Source of the DNA: RPQJ01 sp963762315 | GTDB taxonomy: Bacteria; Pseudomonadota; Gammaproteobacteria; Steroidobacterales; Steroidobacteraceae | Direction of reading: 5' to 3' | DNA: 64,000 nucleotides | NCBI GenBank assembly: GCA_963762315.1 | Contig: CAVXKO010000004.1 | Location: forward strand, 1,178,001-1,242,000 | Shown: piece after piece, positions 17,460 through 25,861 of the stretch | Position numbering within the stretch: the stretch's first letter is position 1 | Layout of the letters: the number at the start of each line of letters is the position of its first letter | Notes under the pieces: model-generated | What the model was told of the DNA's origin: nothing | The model's input: only the letters and a program-made list of their open reading frames with translations | Database searches by the model: none | Program-made: the position numbers and the translations under genes

Positions 17460-17890
17460 GATCGTTTGCACCTTCGAAACGCCAGCACGAAGCACCAGAC
17501 CCCGAATGACGCGAGGCCCACGACGACATAGATGTCATTCCACTGCATCGGCCTCGTCGTGAGGATGGCGAACGACATCAATCCCGCCATGCCGAGCAGC
17601 CCCGCGCCAATGGCCGCCCAGCCCGGCCTCGAGAAGAGCGATCCATTGGGGCCGGGTCGATCCAACGCGAGCCGATACCCGGCCTGCCAGCAGAAACCGC
17701 AGAGCGCCAGGAGGATCAGGCCGAAGATCAGGGTCGAACTCGTGAGCTGACGTCGCGCCACGTCGTCGGTGGCCAACCACCACAGTTCTCTCGACAGGAA
17801 ACCCGTACACGCCAGTCCCGACGCGAGCAGGGCGATTCCGGCAACACGACGCCAGATCGATGCTACCGGCCGCAGGTATGGACTCGACAT
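17456..17890 (-). CDS. Four-span membrane protein of unknown function
   Basis: A 144-residue protein with four hydrophobic segments (VAGIALLASGLACTGFL, LTSSTLIFGLILLALCGFCW, GWAAIGAGLLGMAGLMSFAI, IYVVVGLASFGVWCFVLAF). Its TGA overlaps the GTG start of the oxidoreductase gene, indicating translational coupling. No conserved motif allows a functional call. Confidence 0.65.
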   Translation of the reverse strand: MSSPYLRPVASIWRRVAGIALLASGLACTGFLSRELWWLATDDVARRQLTSSTLIFGLILLALCGFCWQAGYRLALDRPGPNGSLFSRPGWAAIGAGLLGMAGLMSFAILTTRPMQWNDIYVVVGLASFGVWCFVLAFRRCKRS

Positions 17891-17937
17891 GGCGCCGCCA
17901 GCGCGAATCAGTCACACGGCCCGGGCGGGTTGGCGCA

Positions 17938-18150
17938 TCACGCCTTCTTCAGGAAGCAGGTCTTCAGCACCACCGTATTGCGACCCTGCCCGCATTCGAT
18001 CGCCTCTTCATCGTCCTCGATCAGGCGAATTCCCTTGAACGCCGTGCCCCGCTTCAACGTATCGGACGAACCCTTGACCTTGAGATCCTTGATGACCACG
18101 ACGGCGTCGCCGTCCTTGAGTTCGTTGCCATTGCTGTCCTTCACTGTCAC
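17938..18150 (-). CDS. PhnA-like (YjdM C-terminal domain) protein, short form
   Basis: A 70-residue protein that matches only the C-terminal domain of PhnA/YjdM: VKDSNGNELKDGDAVVVIKD, LKVKGSSDTLKRGT and IECGQGRNTVVLKTCFLKKA. The zinc ribbon found at the N-terminus of the roughly 110-residue enterobacterial protein is absent. A purine-rich site (gaagaacg) precedes the ATG. Despite the historical name, a role in phosphonate use is not established and none of the phn genes are nearby. Confidence 0.8.
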   Translation of the reverse strand: MTVKDSNGNELKDGDAVVVIKDLKVKGSSDTLKRGTAFKGIRLIEDDEEAIECGQGRNTVVLKTCFLKKA

Positions 18151-18260
18151 GTTCTTCTCTCCGATACGGGTGGCGGGGTCTCGAATGGAAGCGACATGAT
18201 ACGCCGCCGGGAACTTAAACGCCGATGCAAGAATCGCACATAAGTTATTGAACAGACTGG

Positions 18261-18989
18261 CTATCTAAGTATAGAAGCGGCCACCCAGATCAGCGCAGCG
18301 ATGACCATCGCGGGAACCAGCCACTCGACGATGCGCAGCGCGAGCATGACCCGTCGAAAGAACGTTCGGTCGTTGAGATTCGGAAACGGCTGATCCACCG
18401 GCAAGGGTCTGTCGAGAAAGTGGCACAACGGCGCCCAGCCCCCTTTCACGTCGTACTCGAGCAGACGCTCAGGCGGCACCGTGCGCCGCACTTCGTCCAG
18501 GTGCGCCTGGTACGCCGCAATGCTGCTGGCGCGGTTCGCGAAATCGCCGTTGAACCGTGAGTTCCAGAGTATGTCGTCGTGGATCCTCCAGACGTTCTTC
18601 GGCAGCCACCAGGGAAACACCTTCTGGATGGCCCAGATCGTGTCCACCATGCTGTCGTACCAGCTGTCCGGGTCGCGGACGTTGAGCAGCACCTTGGCAT
18701 CGGGAAAGGCCGCCATGAGTTCCTTGTAGAACTCGCAGGCCGGCCAGTCGACGGTGGCGCGGTACCTGCGAAAGACCCAGCGGTAATCGACCGCCGCGCC
18801 CGCCTGTGCGCGAATCCAGAACTTCATGTGCGAGTTGCGCAGCAGCGCCACCCGCATGTGGTAACAGGGGGCAAAGCCGAGGATCTGCAGCGCCGTGCGG
18901 AGCGACGTCGTGCCAGAGCGGCCGAAACCCGCGCCGATCACCTGGAGTTCCGGCGCCGCAGGAATTGCTATTTCTCCACGGCCTTGCAT
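18261..18989 (-). CDS. Sulfotransferase-family protein with C-terminal membrane helix
   Basis: A 242-residue protein with the P-loop-like 5' phosphosulfate site GAGFGRSGTTSLRTAL near residues 20-35, a 3' phosphate site region (LLNVRDPDSWYDSMVD) and the family sequence LLEYDVKGGWAPLCHFL. PAPS-dependent transfer of sulfate is expected, though many members of this subgroup are uncharacterised. The last 25 residues form a hydrophobic helix (VEWLVPAMVIAALIWVAAS), so it may be tail-anchored. The start at 18989 overlaps the preceding gene by 22 bases; a GTG at 18941 is an alternative. Confidence 0.75.
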   Translation of the reverse strand: MQGRGEIAIPAAPELQVIGAGFGRSGTTSLRTALQILGFAPCYHMRVALLRNSHMKFWIRAQAGAAVDYRWVFRRYRATVDWPACEFYKELMAAFPDAKVLLNVRDPDSWYDSMVDTIWAIQKVFPWWLPKNVWRIHDDILWNSRFNGDFANRASSIAAYQAHLDEVRRTVPPERLLEYDVKGGWAPLCHFLDRPLPVDQPFPNLNDRTFFRRVMLALRIVEWLVPAMVIAALIWVAASILR

Positions 18990-19324
18990 TCGACGGCGAC
19001 GTCGACCGACATCCACTTGCGCTTGGCGCGGAATGTGCTGTCCTCGGTCTTGCCGGGATCGACGTAAGTCGTCTTGCGATACGGCGTCTGCGGCGCGGCG
19101 TCGTACCGAACGTCGCAGCGGACCTTCTTGTCGGTCGCGTTCGTCAGCTTGACGACGAGCATCCCCGACATCGCCACCGGTTCGACCTTCACGTCGAGGC
19201 CATTCAACGTCGACTGGACATTGACCGAGTACGTCTGCGCGAGCGCCGCGCTCGCGAACAGCGAGAGCGCAACGACCGCGCAACGCCCGATCGATCCGTG
19301 CATGCTTGGCTTGACCTGGCTCAT
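18968..19324 (-). CDS. Secreted 118-residue protein of unknown function
   Basis: The ATG at 19324 gives a signal peptide (CAVVALSLFASAALAQ, cleavage after ALA) and a mature beta-rich domain (YSVNVQSTLNGLDVKVEP, MLVVKLTNATDKKVRC, a second cysteine near the C-terminus). The repeated KLTN..D..VRC pattern resembles a small immunoglobulin-like fold. No family recognised. The 3' end overlaps the sulfotransferase gene. Confidence 0.65.
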   Translation of the reverse strand: MSQVKPSMHGSIGRCAVVALSLFASAALAQTYSVNVQSTLNGLDVKVEPVAMSGMLVVKLTNATDKKVRCDVRYDAAPQTPYRKTTYVDPGKTEDSTFRAKRKWMSVDVAVECKAVEK

Positions 19325-19486
19325 GGCGTTTTCCCGGTGGCTGGTTTTCGTGCGGCATTGTCGCCGCTCGCTCCTGCCAATTCGATACCGCTTTTCCACT
19401 ACGACTCCGGGGCCGCGCCGCCGCTGCCTTGCGGCCCGTGACCATCGGGCGTACCTTGCGTGGAGTCCAGCAAACCGAGGCCGAAA

Positions 19487-19768
19487 GTGAATCCCATCCG
19501 CTTCCAGTTCGTCGCATTGGCCAGCCTTGCAGCCCTGCTCGCCTCGACCGCCGAGGCCGATATCGTCACCGGAACCGTCACCCCGGAAGGCGCCAAGGTG
19601 GTCATCCTGGATTCGAGCGGCAAGGAAGTCGCGAGGCTCGGGGCGGGCCCGTACCAGCTGCAATTGCCGGTGGGCAAATACACGGCACGGTGCGAAGCCC
19701 CGAAAGCGCGCGATCAGGCTCTGCTCAGCCTCTCGGATCCGGTGACGGTCAACATCGCCTGCAACTGA
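19487..19768 (+). CDS. Small secreted protein of unknown function
   Basis: A product of about 93 residues with a signal peptide (FVALASLAALLASTAEA) and a mature part resembling a carboxypeptidase-regulatory or Ig-like beta sandwich (VTGTVTPEGAKVVILDSSGK, GPYQLQLPVGKYTARCEAP). The GTG at 19487 is preferred because a GAGG lies seven bases upstream; a GTG at 19460 is possible. It lies 11 bases before the next gene and is likely cotranscribed with it. Confidence 0.6.
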   Translation: MNPIRFQFVALASLAALLASTAEADIVTGTVTPEGAKVVILDSSGKEVARLGAGPYQLQLPVGKYTARCEAPKARDQALLSLSDPVTVNIACN

Positions 19769-19779
19769 TCGGGGCGGCC

Positions 19780-20787
19780 ATGGCGGACTCACCCGAGAAG
19801 GCTAAGGGCGGCTGGCGAGCCAATTTCCGGTTTGCCGCCGACGTCATCCAGACGCTCGCGATTCCGATCCTCACCCTCGGCGCCACGATCGTGGGCGTGC
19901 ACCTCTCCAACTCCATGAAGGAACGTGAGATTGCCATCGCCGAGCAGAACAACCAGCAGAGCCTGAGGAACCAGCGCGAATCCTCGGAGACGAGCCTGCG
20001 GTCCGCCATGTTCAGCGAGCTCGTCGGTCCCCTGCTGCAGAAAGACAACGAATCGGGCAAGGACCAGTCCGGTGACATGCCCAAGGCCCAGCGGCTTGCG
20101 CTGCTTGCGGAACTGCTGACGCTCAACTTCCACGAGCATTTCGAACTCGGCCCCCTCCTTCGCTACGTGGACACGCTGCCGGGGCAGACCGAAGATGCGC
20201 GGGCGCGGTTGCGCGGAACCGCCCGGCGAGTCGTGTCTCGCCAGCTGGCCCCGATGCTGGCGGTCGGCAATGGGACGCGCACCGAGCATCCCGGTTTCTT
20301 CGAGATTTCCCTGAACTCCGACGTTTCCGAGCCCGCCAGCACGTCGCAATCCTGCGCCCTGCCCAAAGGGGATTCGCAGCAGACAGCCGGGTCGCTCGCG
20401 CTCGAATGCTCGAGCAAGGCGAACGGTTCGCCGCTGCCAGTGACCTCGCCGGATGGCAAGGACCGCCTGGCCGTGAGCCTTCGCGCCGCCCGGTGGGATG
20501 ACCAGACCGTCGGCATCTACGTGCTGCGGCTCGACCCCAAAGGCGTGCCGGATCCGGATGCGCCGCCGATCGAGTTCACGCTCACGCCCTATTCCTTCCC
20601 GTTCTCCGACAACACGCTCCTGCCGAGCGGCAATCGCTTCGGCGTGTACCTGACGCGGGTCGACAACATTCCGGACGTCGCGCGAGTCATGCGGCTCTCG
20701 TTCGTGTGGTTCCCGAAAGACTTCGTCCCGCCCCGCGAGCGTCCGCTGGACCTCGATCTCACTGTGCCGATCGCTGCGGCACCGTAG
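19780..20787 (+). CDS. Membrane-anchored protein with coiled coil, unknown function
   Basis: A 335-residue protein. Residues about 17-40 form a hydrophobic helix (IQTLAIPILTLGATIVGVHL), followed by a charged stretch (MKEREIAIAEQNNQQSLRNQ) with coiled-coil character to about residue 75. The remainder is a soluble domain with a cysteine pair (QSCALPKGD, LALECSS) and no motif I recognise. The N-terminus suggests an inner-membrane sensor or scaffold. The start follows a GGGGCGG region. Confidence 0.65.
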   Translation: MADSPEKAKGGWRANFRFAADVIQTLAIPILTLGATIVGVHLSNSMKEREIAIAEQNNQQSLRNQRESSETSLRSAMFSELVGPLLQKDNESGKDQSGDMPKAQRLALLAELLTLNFHEHFELGPLLRYVDTLPGQTEDARARLRGTARRVVSRQLAPMLAVGNGTRTEHPGFFEISLNSDVSEPASTSQSCALPKGDSQQTAGSLALECSSKANGSPLPVTSPDGKDRLAVSLRAARWDDQTVGIYVLRLDPKGVPDPDAPPIEFTLTPYSFPFSDNTLLPSGNRFGVYLTRVDNIPDVARVMRLSFVWFPKDFVPPRERPLDLDLTVPIAAAP

Positions 20788-20850
20788 TTTCGGTCTGTCT
20801 TGCCGCCGGTCGAAACAGTCCGGGAGCCTGCGGACCATCTCTGACTCCAG

Positions 20851-21621
20851 ATGCTCATCGCCTACACGCGCCCCGTCAGTCCGACACTTGCCGAGTGCGA
20901 GCTGACGCACCTCGACCGCAGCCCGATCGATGTCGACCGCGCGTCGGAAGAGCACGCCGCCTATGCGCAAGTGCTCCGGGACCTTGGCGTGAGCGTGACG
21001 CAGCTCCCGCCGGAACCCCGGCTTCCCGACGCGGTATTCGTGGAGGACACTGCGGTCGTGCTCGACGAAGTCGCGGTCATCACGCGGCCCGGTGCGGCGT
21101 CGAGGCGGCCGGAGACGCGAACCGTCGAGGCAGCGCTGGCCGTGCATCGTCCGCTCGCGCACATCCGCGCACCGGCGACGCTCGATGGCGGGGACGTCCT
21201 GGTGACAACCGGACGGCGCATCTACGTCGGCTTGTCCACGCGCACCGGCGCGGACGCGGTCAAGCAGATGGCTGCCCTGCTCCGGCCCTACGACTACGAA
21301 GTGATCGCCGTGCCCTTCAAGGGCTGCCTGCACCTCAAGTCGGGCGTGACGGAGGTGCGCGATGAACTGGTGCTCCTCAACCCCGAGTGGGTCGATCCGG
21401 CGGTGTTCAAACACCACCGCGCGCTGAGTGTGGATCCATCGGAACCGCAGGCGGCCAACGCGCTCGCCATCCATGGTGCGGTCATCCATCCCCGCCATCA
21501 TCCCCGAACTCGTGCGCGGCTCGAAGCCGAGGGATTGCGCGTCCTCACTGTCGAGCAGACGGAACTCGCGAAGGCCGAGGCAGGCGTCACCTGCTGCAGC
21601 CTGATCGTGCGGGTTGCCTGA
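20851..21621 (+). CDS. Dimethylarginine dimethylaminohydrolase (DDAH)
   Basis: A 256-residue enzyme that hydrolyses asymmetric dimethylarginine (or arginine-like guanidines) to citrulline and an amine. The guanidine-modifying fold is clear: VFVEDTAVV at residues 63-71, LDGGDVLVT at 111-119, catalytic His161 in GCLHLKSGVTEV and the catalytic cysteine near residue 249 in AGVTCCSL. Length and residue numbering agree with the Pseudomonas enzyme. It would feed citrulline into arginine metabolism along with arcD and the arginase gene of this window. Confidence 0.9.
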   Translation: MLIAYTRPVSPTLAECELTHLDRSPIDVDRASEEHAAYAQVLRDLGVSVTQLPPEPRLPDAVFVEDTAVVLDEVAVITRPGAASRRPETRTVEAALAVHRPLAHIRAPATLDGGDVLVTTGRRIYVGLSTRTGADAVKQMAALLRPYDYEVIAVPFKGCLHLKSGVTEVRDELVLLNPEWVDPAVFKHHRALSVDPSEPQAANALAIHGAVIHPRHHPRTRARLEAEGLRVLTVEQTELAKAEAGVTCCSLIVRVA

Positions 21622-21670
21622 TGAACCGTCACGCGGCAGCCCGTCGATCGCGGGCGAGACGGCCGGGGCT

Positions 21671-22732
21671 CTAGCTCGCCGGGACCTTCGCCAGCGAGGC
21701 CATGTCGATCACGAAACGGTACTTCACGTCCGCGCGCTCCATGCGTTCAAAGGCATGATTGACCTGCTGGATCGGAATCATCTCGCAGTCCGGCAGCACG
21801 CCCTTCTCCGCGCAGAATTCGAGCAACGCCTGCGTCTCTGCGATGCCGCCGATGGGCGATGCGCTGATGCTCCTGCGTCCCCGCAGCAGCGACCGCGTGT
21901 GATAGCCCGGCATCTGCGCAATCGCGCCCACGATCACCAGCGTGCCCTCGACGTCGAGCAGGCCGAGTGAAGGCTCGAGATCGTGGGTGACCGGAATCGT
22001 GTCGAGGATCAGGTCGAGACTCGACGCCAGCGCCGCCATCGCCTCCTTGTCCGACGACAGCAGCACCTTGTGCGCCCCCAACGCGAGTGCATCCGACCGC
22101 TTGCTCTCGGAACTCGTGATGACTGTGACTTCACATCCGAGCGCCACGCCGATCTTCACGGCCATGTGGCCGAGCCCGCCGAGGCCGGCCACGCCGAGAC
22201 GCGTGCCCTTCCCCGCCTTGTGCTTGCGCAGGGGCGAATACACGGTGATTCCCGCGCACAGGAGCGGCGCCGCACGGGCCAGGTCGAGCTTTTCGGGTAC
22301 GCGCAGCACGAACGCCTCGCGAGCGACGATGTGGTTCGAGTACCCGCCGTGCGTGAGTTCGCCGGTCGCCTTGTCGCGGCCGTTGTAGGTCAGCGTGTAA
22401 CCGTTGCGGCAGAACTGCTCTTCGCCTCGCCGGCACTGGTCGCAGGTACCGCAGGAATCGACGAGACAGCCGATCGCCGCAAGGTCGCCGACCTTGAACT
22501 TGCGCACGGCGGTACCGACCTCGGCTACGCGTCCCACGATCTCGTGCCCGGGGCAACACGGGTAGGTCGTCACGCCCCAGTCGTTGCGCGCCAGATGCAG
22601 GTCGGTGTGACAGATGCCGCAGTAACGGATCTCGATCCGGACGTCGTCCGGCCGCAGGTCGCGCCGTTCGAATTGAAATGGCCCCAAGGGCGACTTCGCA
22701 TCCTGGGTGGCAAAACCGAACGCTTTCGACAT
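21671..22732 (-). CDS. Zinc-dependent NAD(P) alcohol dehydrogenase, cinnamyl/YahK type
   Basis: A 353-residue medium-chain dehydrogenase. Catalytic zinc ligands appear at Cys38 (CGICHTDLH) and in GHEIVG at residues 62-67; the structural zinc loop is CGTCDQCRRGEEQFC. The nucleotide-binding motif GLGGLGHMA and following residues ITSSESKR suggest NADPH use. Members reduce a wide range of aldehydes. It ends the leftward convoy and begins 30 bases after the acyl-CoA synthetase stop. Confidence 0.88.
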   Translation of the reverse strand: MSKAFGFATQDAKSPLGPFQFERRDLRPDDVRIEIRYCGICHTDLHLARNDWGVTTYPCCPGHEIVGRVAEVGTAVRKFKVGDLAAIGCLVDSCGTCDQCRRGEEQFCRNGYTLTYNGRDKATGELTHGGYSNHIVAREAFVLRVPEKLDLARAAPLLCAGITVYSPLRKHKAGKGTRLGVAGLGGLGHMAVKIGVALGCEVTVITSSESKRSDALALGAHKVLLSSDKEAMAALASSLDLILDTIPVTHDLEPSLGLLDVEGTLVIVGAIAQMPGYHTRSLLRGRRSISASPIGGIAETQALLEFCAEKGVLPDCEMIPIQQVNHAFERMERADVKYRFVIDMASLAKVPAS

Positions 22733-22761
22733 GGTGTGACCTCGGGCTTGGGGGCCGATTG

Positions 22762-24387
22762 TCACCCGCGTGGTGTCGCACTGTCGATGGAGTCGCACTG
22801 CCCCTGGTCCCACTGTTGGCGCAGAACGAACTTCTGGATCTTGCCGGAACCCGTCAGTGGGAACTGCTCGAGGAACACCCAGTAGCGCGGCGTCTTGGGC
22901 GCCGCGAGCCGCTGGCGAACGTGGGCACGCAGGTCGTCGATCTCCGGGCGCGCCCCGGCCACGCGGATGAACGCCGCCAGTTCCTCTCCCATCCTCGGAT
23001 CCGGCACCCCGATCACCGCCACTTCGGTCACGAGCGGGTGTTCGATCAGCGCGGCTTCGATCTCCGCCGGGAACATGTTCTCGCCGCCGCGAATCACCAT
23101 GTCCTTCAATCGCCCCGTGATCCGGCAATAGCCGCGCTCGTCCATCGTGGCCAGGTCGCCGGTGTGCAGCCAGCCCTCGGCGTCGATCGCCGCCGCGGTG
23201 GCCTCCGGCTTGTCGAAGTATTCCTTCATGACCATGTAGCCGCGCGCGCAGAGCTCGCCGATGTCGCCGAACGGCACGGGTAGCCCCGTCGACGGATCGG
23301 CAATCTTAACGTCGGCGCAGGGCATGGGCCGCCCGACCGTCAGTGCCTTGTCGTCGGGAGTATCGTCGAGCCGCGTCTGCGTGATGAGCGGCGCGGCTTC
23401 CGTCTGCCCGTAGACGATGCTGAAGCAGACGCCGAGCCGTGCTTCGATCGCCCGCACGATTTCCGGAGGAACGCTCGCACCCCCGGCGACCGCGACCCGC
23501 AAGCGGCACAGGTCGCGTCGCGCGAAGTCAGGATGCTCCATCATCGCGATCATCATGGTGGGCACGCCGAGCATGTGCGTGCTCCCTTCCTGCTCGAGCA
23601 GCTCCAGCAGTCGCCCTGGTTCGAATGCCGGGAGGAACGCGTGTGTCGCGCGAGCCTGGATCGCGCCGAGCAGGGCCATCACGCAGCCGGCGGTGTGGAA
23701 GAACGGCATGGCGTGGCCGTACACATCGCCTTCCATCAAGCCGATGACCTGGCCGTAGAAGCGCGAGTTGTTGGTCAGGGCCCGATGGTGCAGCAGAGCG
23801 CCCTTGGGCGATCCCGTGGTGCCGGACGTGTACTGGATCTGGGCGGGATCGTCGGGCGTCACGTCCGGCAGCGCGATGGACGCATCGCCGCTGTCGAGAA
23901 AGGCCTGCCAGTCCTCGATCCGAATCGACTCGCGCAGCCCCGTGAGCCCGGGCCGCACCTGGGCCACCCACTCCGCGAGCGGATTGCCGCGGAACTGGCC
24001 GACGTAGAACACGCCGGCCGACCGCGACTGGTGCAGCACGTACTCGAGCTCGCGCGCTCGATAGGCGGGATTGACGGTGACGAGCACGATGCCTGCGAGG
24101 CCCGCGCCGACTTCGAGCAGCAGCCACTCGGCGGAGTTCGGCGCGTACACCGAGACGTGCTCGCCGGGCTTGAACCGCGTCAGCAGCGCCCGGGCAGTGC
24201 GCTCCGCAGCGTGCAGCAGTTCGGCGTACGTCCAGCGGCGCCGCTCGCCCGGGACCTGTCCCCACGCGACGACCGCCGTCTGCGCCGGTGCCTTGGCAGC
24301 CGCCTCGCGCAGCACCGACCCGACGGTGGTTTCGAGCACCGGCTCGGACCGGTCAGCCAACCAGAGCGAACTTGTCGCGCGCGCCAT
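22762..24387 (-). CDS. Fatty acyl-CoA synthetase (AMP-dependent ligase)
   Basis: A protein of about 541 residues in the acyl-adenylate superfamily that activates a carboxylic acid to its CoA thioester. Core motifs are the phosphate loop YTSGTTGSPKGALL, VYGQTEAAPLIT (A5), GWLHTGDLATMDERGY (A7) and GRLKDMVIRGGEN (A8), with the catalytic lysine in GSGKIQKFVL (A10). The sequence class suggests a medium- or long-chain substrate. Starts at 24393 and 24387 are both possible; the second has better spacing to GGGGA. The gene lies 14 bases after the GTPase stop. Confidence 0.9.
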   Translation of the reverse strand: MARATSSLWLADRSEPVLETTVGSVLREAAAKAPAQTAVVAWGQVPGERRRWTYAELLHAAERTARALLTRFKPGEHVSVYAPNSAEWLLLEVGAGLAGIVLVTVNPAYRARELEYVLHQSRSAGVFYVGQFRGNPLAEWVAQVRPGLTGLRESIRIEDWQAFLDSGDASIALPDVTPDDPAQIQYTSGTTGSPKGALLHHRALTNNSRFYGQVIGLMEGDVYGHAMPFFHTAGCVMALLGAIQARATHAFLPAFEPGRLLELLEQEGSTHMLGVPTMMIAMMEHPDFARRDLCRLRVAVAGGASVPPEIVRAIEARLGVCFSIVYGQTEAAPLITQTRLDDTPDDKALTVGRPMPCADVKIADPSTGLPVPFGDIGELCARGYMVMKEYFDKPEATAAAIDAEGWLHTGDLATMDERGYCRITGRLKDMVIRGGENMFPAEIEAALIEHPLVTEVAVIGVPDPRMGEELAAFIRVAGARPEIDDLRAHVRQRLAAPKTPRYWVFLEQFPLTGSGKIQKFVLRQQWDQGQCDSIDSATPRG

Positions 24388-24400
24388 GTTCATTCCCCGC

Positions 24401-25861
24401 TCAAGCCGCTTCTTGTTGTTTCGCTGGGTAAAGGCGATCGAGCACGGCCCTCAGGACCCGATGCAGCGCGCCGTCGAGTGTCGCCTGGAGGGACGACGCC
24501 GGGGCTCCTCCCTCCGCGATCGCCCAGGTCTGCCCGAGAACCGCCGCCTCGCGCTTGACGGCCTCCTCGACCGTAGGCGACCAATGGGGTGGATATTCGC
24601 TCTCCACGTAGTCCCCACGGCCACGGCCGAAATGCGCGACGGCCAGGTACCGGAGAACGGCCGCCCGGACCAGCCTGTTGAGCACTTCCCCGTCCCAGCG
24701 CACGGTGGAAGCCTCGGTGCCACGCAGGAGGTTGTAGCCGTGTGCGATCCCGGCTGCCCCGGCAGCCCCCACCAGGGCCCCCACGAGGGCACCACCGCCC
24801 AAGGTGAGGCCGCCCGTGGCCAGATCCGCGGCGAGACCGCCGATCGCGCCGGAAACCGCCGCGCCGATCATGCCGGCCTTGCCTCGGCTGGCCGCAGTGT
24901 CCACCGCGAAATCGCCGGCCATGCGCGCCTGCACTGCGGCGGCGGCGCCGCCCGAAAGCCCATGCAGCGCGATCAGCTCGTCGGTCACCTGCCGTATGCG
25001 AGCATCCGCCCGCTCGGCCATGGCCTTCATGGCGCGATCCAGCGCGTCGTTGCGCCGCTCGCCTCCCGTGACGACGCTGCGCAGCCAGGCTTTCGCGGTT
25101 TCGCCGAGACCGCTGGTGGGCACCTGTTCGCCGTCCGCCGCAACCGTCGCCAGTTGCTCGGCCAGCGCGCGGACCGAGCGACGGAAGATATCCTCGTTGC
25201 GCGCCCGCCAGGCGGCATCGATGCGAGCGTACGCGTCATGCTGCTCGGCAGGAAGCGCCGCACCGATGCAGTCGAGCAACGCGTGCTCCTGCACCCAGCA
25301 GCGGGCGAAGGCATCGAACGCGAGCGTGTCGCGCACCCAGTCGTAGCGCGCGAGGAACCGCCTCCAGCGCTCCACTTCCTCGCGCTCCCGATCCGCCGCG
25401 CGCGGCGGGCCCATCTGGTTGAGGAGCACGATCACCGGCTTGCCGAGCCAGCCGACGATCCGCATCTCGGCATCGAGATAACCGACGCCCGTCGGATCCT
25501 CCGCGGAGTTCACCATGTACAGCACGACGTCGGCTTCGTCGCGAACGTTGCACAGGGCCTGCTGGCTGCTGAAGAACGGCCGGTCCGTATAGCGATCCCA
25601 GACCTGCGTCAGGAACCAGCCGAGCGCCTTGCCGCCCTGCTGCAGACGCTTCAGCAGTCGCGCGCTGTCGCCGAATCCCGGCGTGTCCCAGACACGCAGC
25701 GCATCGCCGGCGGATGTTTCGATCAGCGTGTATTCGCTCGCCAGCTCCGTGACGTGCGGGGCATCGACCACTTCGCCCACGTCCTTGCGCAGCAGCGTGC
25801 GCGCCAGCGTGGTCTTGCCGACGTTGGTGTGCGAGATGAGGCTGAGCTGGACGTCCGCCAT
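24401..25861 (-). CDS. DUF3482-domain GTPase
   Basis: A 486-residue protein with an N-terminal small-GTPase domain and a C-terminal DUF3482-like membrane-associated part. The P-loop is SHTNVGKTTL near residue 10, with His in place of the usual first glycine; G3 is DTPG and G4 is NQMG rather than NKxD. A glycine-rich hydrophobic stretch (ADLATGGLTLGGGALVGALV) near residue 350 may insert in the membrane. It follows the DUF2868 gene directly, a recurrent pairing in proteobacteria. A dynamin-like membrane role has been suggested for relatives, but function here is not known. Confidence 0.85.
   Translation of the reverse strand: MADVQLSLISHTNVGKTTLARTLLRKDVGEVVDAPHVTELASEYTLIETSAGDALRVWDTPGFGDSARLLKRLQQGGKALGWFLTQVWDRYTDRPFFSSQQALCNVRDEADVVLYMVNSAEDPTGVGYLDAEMRIVGWLGKPVIVLLNQMGPPRAADREREEVERWRRFLARYDWVRDTLAFDAFARCWVQEHALLDCIGAALPAEQHDAYARIDAAWRARNEDIFRRSVRALAEQLATVAADGEQVPTSGLGETAKAWLRSVVTGGERRNDALDRAMKAMAERADARIRQVTDELIALHGLSGGAAAAVQARMAGDFAVDTAASRGKAGMIGAAVSGAIGGLAADLATGGLTLGGGALVGALVGAAGAAGIAHGYNLLRGTEASTVRWDGEVLNRLVRAAVLRYLAVAHFGRGRGDYVESEYPPHWSPTVEEAVKREAAVLGQTWAIAEGGAPASSLQATLDGALHRVLRAVLDRLYPAKQQEAA

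Noticed and set aside
19789..21501. A 570-residue leftward open frame
   Set aside because: Antisense to the coiled-coil protein and DDAH genes; composition is biased and no family motif is present.
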